From Pseudomonadota bacterium (GTDB taxonomy: Bacteria; Desulfobacterota; JADFVX01): a DNA stretch of 8,443 bases. The first letter of the stretch is position 1. Every line of letters begins with the position of its first letter. The position numbers were made by a program, and so were the translations under genes. Below, in pieces: positions 5,142 through 8,443 of the stretch. Under the pieces are notes generated by a model that saw only the letters and a program-made list of their open reading frames with translations, had not been told where the DNA came from and made no database searches. Where the stretch lies: contig JADFVM010000349.1 of the NCBI GenBank assembly GCA_015222555.1, positions 1-8,443 of the forward strand. Direction: 5' to 3'.

Positions 5142-7580
5142 TTATTGAAGAACTCCACCAATCACTGCCGGTGCATTATCTATTGATGGTTTTGTTCCGA
5201 TGTCAGGTTCTATCCATTCATTCATGCCCGGTAAGGTATAATCGATTACCGACAGGGAGGAACAGTTAGATTCGGCAACACTCTTCATCCTCTGCTCCTT
5301 TTCCAGTGCCTTGACGAGATATTCGGTGCCGCCGCTGTTGGCAGATATGACCGTGGAACCGTCAGGAATAGTGAACGCCGGAACCCACCTGATATACTTT
5401 GTTCCACCGCTGTCCCAGCAGTCCGAATCGAGACCTGTATCCATATCGACGCATTTGCCAGGAATGCCGTGAAGGTCGCCGAAGCCGTTGTACTCGAGAT
5501 AATACTTGGCTGAATAATTGGAAAAACCATGCATATACTCAACAGATAGCGGCGGGTCGAAGGTGACGCCTGAAAGCACGGTCAGTTTGTTCCACTGGTC
5601 TGGTCCGCTCTCCCATGTGTAGAAAGTGTCCAGCTTGTCCCAGGCCTGCCACGGACAGGTCCCGTCTGGATCCCAGTCACAGGCAAGTGCGGAGAAGTTT
5701 GACATGACGGCAGAATCGAACATAGCCCCTGTCCAGATACCCCACTCATTTTCCTGGGTGGCGCTGGTCATGACGGCAAAGGAGGCGCCATATTGAAGCT
5801 GCATGGTTGTGCTGTCGAAGTTGTAGTCTACATAGTGGGTGTCCGCCACAAGAGAAGTATAACTGACAAACTGGTCTATATTGGAGAAGTTGGTGGACAT
5901 ATTATCCCATGCGCTCCTGGCGAAGAAGGGATTGCTGCCATATATGTTGGCCGGATCGGGACAGTTTTCAAAACAGGCGAGGTTTCCCGGGATGTCCGAA
6001 TCAGTGGGATAGACGATATCTTCAACATGGAATATAACGTTTGTCGAGTCTGTGGGGGGCGTGAAGTTGCCGGAGGAGTTCCTTAGGTTGATGCGCCCCG
6101 ATCCGCCGAGAGATTCAGACCAGAAACCGAAATCCCAGTCACTTGATATATTGGCAAGGATAGGTTGAGAAGTAATGTCCTGCCATACCCAGTTGGTTGA
6201 TTGGTTCCTGAAGGCATTCTTGTAAAACTGGTCACCCTTTGACCATTCCACGCGAACGTCGTTGCAGTTGCCCGAGCCGCTCTTGTCGCACTCGTGCCAG
6301 CTCAGGGGGATCCCATTCATGTCGGCCAGTTGAATGCTTTTTTTTGTATGCCTTTTAAGCTTCCCCCCCGAGGCGAATACTGTATATGGCGTCAATGTAC
6401 CTCCGTCAGGGCCGTAGGTCTCCTTGTAGACGGTGTCACCATTATTTATGGAGACTCCATCAGGTATCCAGAGGCCCCAGTATCCTACCCAGCCATGTTC
6501 ACCTGTTACTGTTTTGATAGGGAACCCTGAATTTGTCGTTACCCTTGCGCCGTTTGAATCGTAGAGGCCGTAGCGCCAAGCAGACGTGTCGAAGTCAGCC
6601 CTGTCAAGACATACCCTGTCACTCGGTTGATATGGGTTTTTTCTGAAAAAGTGAGTGTCATTGTATGCAATGTTGTACCTGGATAGTTCTGAGCCGCTCC
6701 CGTAGGTTCCGGAGTAGGAGTTGAATATGTCCATGCTCCCCTTCCCGGCGCTCTTATCGACAGCAACCTTTTCGGTAAAGACGTTATATTCGTCAGCTGA
6801 GCTGAAACCACCGTCGATAATGAATCTTATGACACCGCTTTCAAGCGCCTTCAGGTAGCCTTTGAAAATTGTTGCGCTTGTGTCGGGATCGCCGTTGGAA
6901 TCGAGAGGGTGTCCCTTGAAATAGAGATCAAATACTCCTACAGGGTTTGAGTCGCTTTTCCCCTCCGTAATAGTTGTCTTTATAAAGATCATGGCAGGCG
7001 GGTCGTGATCGCCACCTTCCTGCTCAATCCATACTTTCACGATTTGAGGAGCGCTATTGCTTGCTCTTGATGATTCCACCGTCCACATTTCATAGTCCGG
7101 CATGGAAGAGCCCGACGATTGGTTTTGAGATTCGGAACCCGCCTCTGAGGCGCTGTCTCGTCCCTGCTCACACTGGTTGGTATCAATCTGGGCCTTGTAT
7201 ACCCCTTTGTTCAGCATTTCATCATACTTGCTCTGACCGATAGAACATAGGATTTCGTTAATGATTTCAAAGGCCTCGGCGGATCGCTCCTCAACGAATA
7301 CAGAAGCTTCATCAGTGTGATAGTCAGAGTCTGCAGATAGTGAAACGGGAGAAATAGCGCGATAGCCGACTGTCAATGCTTTAATACCAGTTCCCCCTGA
7401 ACCCTGCGAATCTACTACGCTTACACTTTCAGCAACTTTTAAAGATGCTGTAAGTTGTGATGAAGAGTCACTGGCTGTGCCACCACTTCCTCCCCCTCCG
7501 CAACCACTAAGAAATAATGGGCAGCCCACTAAGGCAGCCAGAAGGTAAATCAATTTTGACGTTTCTCCTTTGGCAATCAT
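5142..7580 (-). CDS. Large secreted lipoprotein of unknown function (Cys-, Trp- and Asp-rich)
   Basis: I do not recognise this 812-residue protein. It has a clear type II signal peptide: K4 and K9, a hydrophobic core at 10-24, and lipobox L24-S25-G26-C27. Residue +2 after the cysteine is Gly, not Asp, so outer-membrane sorting is likely. A flexible Gly/Ser linker follows (28-45), and a second Ser/Glu-rich low-complexity stretch lies at 138-160. Besides C27 the mature part has 12 cysteines, at 112, 137, 324, 431, 439, 536, 540, 634, 642, 710, 721 and 773. Several are close pairs (431/439, 536/540, 634/642, 710/721), suggesting disulfides. Acidic loops such as DSNGDPD (227-233), DWDPDG (635-640) and the region 712-723 could bind calcium. 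About 23 Trp are spread over 166-789. There is no CxxCH haem motif and no hydrolase signature that I can see. ATG 7580 is preferred, with GGGGGA about nine bases upstream. An in-frame TTG at residue 10 follows AAAGGAG but would remove the basic n-region. Confidence 0.85.
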   Translation of the reverse strand: MIAKGETSKLIYLLAALVGCPLFLSGCGGGGSGGTASDSSSQLTASLKVAESVSVVDSQGSGGTGIKALTVGYRAISPVSLSADSDYHTDEASVFVEERSAEAFEIINEILCSIGQSKYDEMLNKGVYKAQIDTNQCEQGRDSASEAGSESQNQSSGSSMPDYEMWTVESSRASNSAPQIVKVWIEQEGGDHDPPAMIFIKTTITEGKSDSNPVGVFDLYFKGHPLDSNGDPDTSATIFKGYLKALESGVIRFIIDGGFSSADEYNVFTEKVAVDKSAGKGSMDIFNSYSGTYGSGSELSRYNIAYNDTHFFRKNPYQPSDRVCLDRADFDTSAWRYGLYDSNGARVTTNSGFPIKTVTGEHGWVGYWGLWIPDGVSINNGDTVYKETYGPDGGTLTPYTVFASGGKLKRHTKKSIQLADMNGIPLSWHECDKSGSGNCNDVRVEWSKGDQFYKNAFRNQSTNWVWQDITSQPILANISSDWDFGFWSESLGGSGRINLRNSSGNFTPPTDSTNVIFHVEDIVYPTDSDIPGNLACFENCPDPANIYGSNPFFARSAWDNMSTNFSNIDQFVSYTSLVADTHYVDYNFDSTTMQLQYGASFAVMTSATQENEWGIWTGAMFDSAVMSNFSALACDWDPDGTCPWQAWDKLDTFYTWESGPDQWNKLTVLSGVTFDPPLSVEYMHGFSNYSAKYYLEYNGFGDLHGIPGKCVDMDTGLDSDCWDSGGTKYIRWVPAFTIPDGSTVISANSGGTEYLVKALEKEQRMKSVAESNCSSLSVIDYTLPGMNEWIEPDIGTKPSIDNAPAVIGGVLQ

Positions 7581-7708
7581 TTTAGTTTGTCCCCCATAAG
7601 AGTGTACGGTTTAAGTCTTAATGTCGTTGAACATCGTTATTAACAGCATTATCATCAAAAATTAGCCGCAAAACTTACGCCATTTCTTTGAATAGATTAT
7701 TTATCAAT

Positions 7709-7742
7709 ATATTGTAACAATCGTTTGAATACGTAACAATAT
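7709..7742. repeat. Spaced inverted repeat, possible operator
   Basis: ATATTGTAAC (7709-7718) and GTAACAATAT (7733-7742) are inverted copies with one mismatch and 14 bases between them. The same sequence also gives an 8-base direct repeat GTAACAAT at 7714-7721 and 7733-7740, with starts 19 bases apart, close to two helical turns. It sits 129-162 bases upstream of the lipoprotein start codon. Such geometry is typical of a dimeric regulator site, but AT-rich DNA produces repeats of this size by chance. Confidence 0.35.
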
Positions 7743-7943
7743 TTGTCTAGATAAAATGGTGTTAATGTATGAAAAAGTTGCACTTTCTTGAAATGATTTC
7801 ATGATTTTTTTTTAATTCATTCTATTCAAAACTGATTATATTTAAATTACATCAATAAAATGTACTATAAAACTGAATATCGTTTATTAAAAGGACATCT
7901 TTTGGGTCTTATTTAAATGTGGCAAGGAAATTGAATTACGCAA

Positions 7944-7954
7944 GTAACCGTTAC
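7944..7954. repeat. Short palindrome sharing the GTAAC half-site
   Basis: GTAAC, one central C, then GTTAC form a perfect 5+1+5 palindrome about 100 bases upstream of the CHASE2 start codon. The GTAAC half-site also occurs at 7714 and 7733 on the lipoprotein side. A common regulator for the two divergent genes is possible but unproven. Confidence 0.25.
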
Positions 7955-8056
7955 CTTTACCCGAATACCTTTGATTTGGTCATTTTTTGTTTTCATTACC
8001 AAGCCTGATGTGATAAGAATTTGATAGCTGAATATTAATGGTGAAGTATTTATTTT

Positions 8057-8443
8057 ATGCGTTTATTTAATTTTAAGAAAAAGAAGGTCCTGTGGGGCCT
8101 CGTCATAAGTATTATAGTCGCCCTGGCAATAGACATGCTGTATGTCTATGGCACCTTTGACGCTTTGGAGTTGATGACTTTCGATATGAGGTCAAAGGCT
8201 GTAAGAGAGGATACGTTGCCTCATCCTGATATTGAGATAATCATGATAGATGATGATTCCATTAAGTGGATGGACGATCAGGTGGGCAGATGGCCATGGC
8301 CAAGGGACTTATGGGGAGACCTCATCGATTATCTGTCAATGGGCGGTGCGCGGGCGATCATCTTCGATGTGCTTCTTGCACAACACGAGATAGACGATCC
8401 TGAAATAGAAGGATTGGGAGAAAGCGATCAGGTTCTTGTCCAG
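8057..8443 (+). CDS. CHASE2-domain sensor protein, N-terminal part (3' truncated by window end)
   Basis: Translation from ATG 8057 stays open to the last base (129 residues). A cytoplasmic basic tip (KKKK, 7-10) is followed by one membrane helix (about 11-32), then the start of an extracytoplasmic CHASE2 domain. CHASE2 features are LELMTFDMRSKA (37-48), IEIIMIDDDSIKWM (59-72), WPWPR (79-83) and GGARAIIFDVLL (96-107). In this family the domain senses an unknown extracellular signal. It is usually followed by two or three membrane helices and an output module such as a class III adenylate/guanylate cyclase, a histidine kinase, a GGDEF domain or a kinase-like domain. The output here lies outside the window. 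Only a weak ribosome binding sequence (GGTGAAG, 8040-8046) precedes the start. The gene is divergent from the lipoprotein gene. Confidence 0.88.
   Translation, partial: MRLFNFKKKKVLWGLVISIIVALAIDMLYVYGTFDALELMTFDMRSKAVREDTLPHPDIEIIMIDDDSIKWMDDQVGRWPWPRDLWGDLIDYLSMGGARAIIFDVLLAQHEIDDPEIEGLGESDQVLVQ

Larger units (their letters stand above)
7581..8056. other. Divergent AT-rich intergenic region between the lipoprotein gene and the CHASE2 gene
   Basis: No gene is seen in these 476 bases. The two flanking genes point away from each other, so promoters for both should lie here. Candidate elements are the spaced inverted repeat at 7709-7742, the odd palindrome TGAAATGATTTCA (7789-7801) followed by nine T (7805-7813), a -10-like TATAAA at 7866-7871 without a good -35, and the small palindrome GTAACCGTTAC (7944-7954). 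None is strong enough to name a promoter with confidence. Confidence 0.5.

Noticed and set aside
5793..6086. Open frames on + strand opposite the lipoprotein (also 6294-6530 and 7061-7243)
   Set aside because: They are antisense to a continuous 812-codon frame with a signal peptide, and none has a recognisable domain or ribosome binding site.
5142..7580. Multihaem cytochrome encoded by the lipoprotein gene
   Set aside because: Cysteine pairs exist, but no CxxCH motif occurs, so covalent haem binding is not supported.
7789..7813. TGAAATGATTTCA plus nine T as an intrinsic terminator
   Set aside because: The possible stem has only four AT-rich pairs with a five-base loop, and no gene on the + strand ends nearby. 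It is more likely an operator or chance.
7920..7934. Sigma54-like sequence TGGCAAGGAAATTGA upstream of the CHASE2 gene
   Set aside because: The -24 part fits and the spacing is right, but the essential GC of the -12 element is GA here, and no activator site is evident. It is too weak to call.

Overview
The window looks like chromosomal DNA from a Gram-negative bacterium of the former Deltaproteobacteria (Desulfuromonadota or Desulfobacterota type). Three things suggest this. The order zapA - 6S RNA - 5-formyl-THF cyclo-ligase is typical of proteobacteria. It is followed by rny and ymdB, a pair best known from Firmicutes but also present in deltaproteobacteria. There is also a large Gly/Ser-rich lipoprotein and a CHASE2 sensor gene, both common in that group. 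Base composition is moderate to AT-rich by eye, and the intergenic stretches are very AT-rich. The lineage is an inference from gene order, not a database result.

Positions 1-5035 hold a conserved housekeeping block, all on the + strand. A possible C-terminal end of a coiled-coil ZapB-like gene (2-133) overlaps zapA (111-386, TTG start). A well-supported 6S RNA (about 401-590) follows. After a roughly 270-base AT-rich gap come four closely packed genes: ygfA (862-1440), rny (1462-3027), ymdB (3034-3819) and tyrS (3812-5032). Gaps are 21 and 6 bases, then an 8-base overlap, so they are probably one operon. It links Z-ring assembly, global control of RNA polymerase, folate salvage, mRNA decay and tyrosine charging; all of these are tied to growth rate.

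A perfect 32-base inverted repeat flanked by A and T tracts (5092-5123) separates tyrS from a convergent gene and should terminate both transcripts.

Positions 5142-7580 on the - strand encode an 812-residue secreted lipoprotein that I do not recognise. It has a clear lipobox, 12 further cysteines in the mature part, and is rich in Trp and Asp. Across a 476-base AT-rich divergent intergenic region with several short palindromes lies the start of a CHASE2 sensor gene (8057 to the window end, truncated). The lipoprotein, its palindrome-bearing upstream region and the CHASE2 gene are the least explained part of the window. No CRISPR array, insertion sequence, tRNA, rRNA or phage gene was seen.
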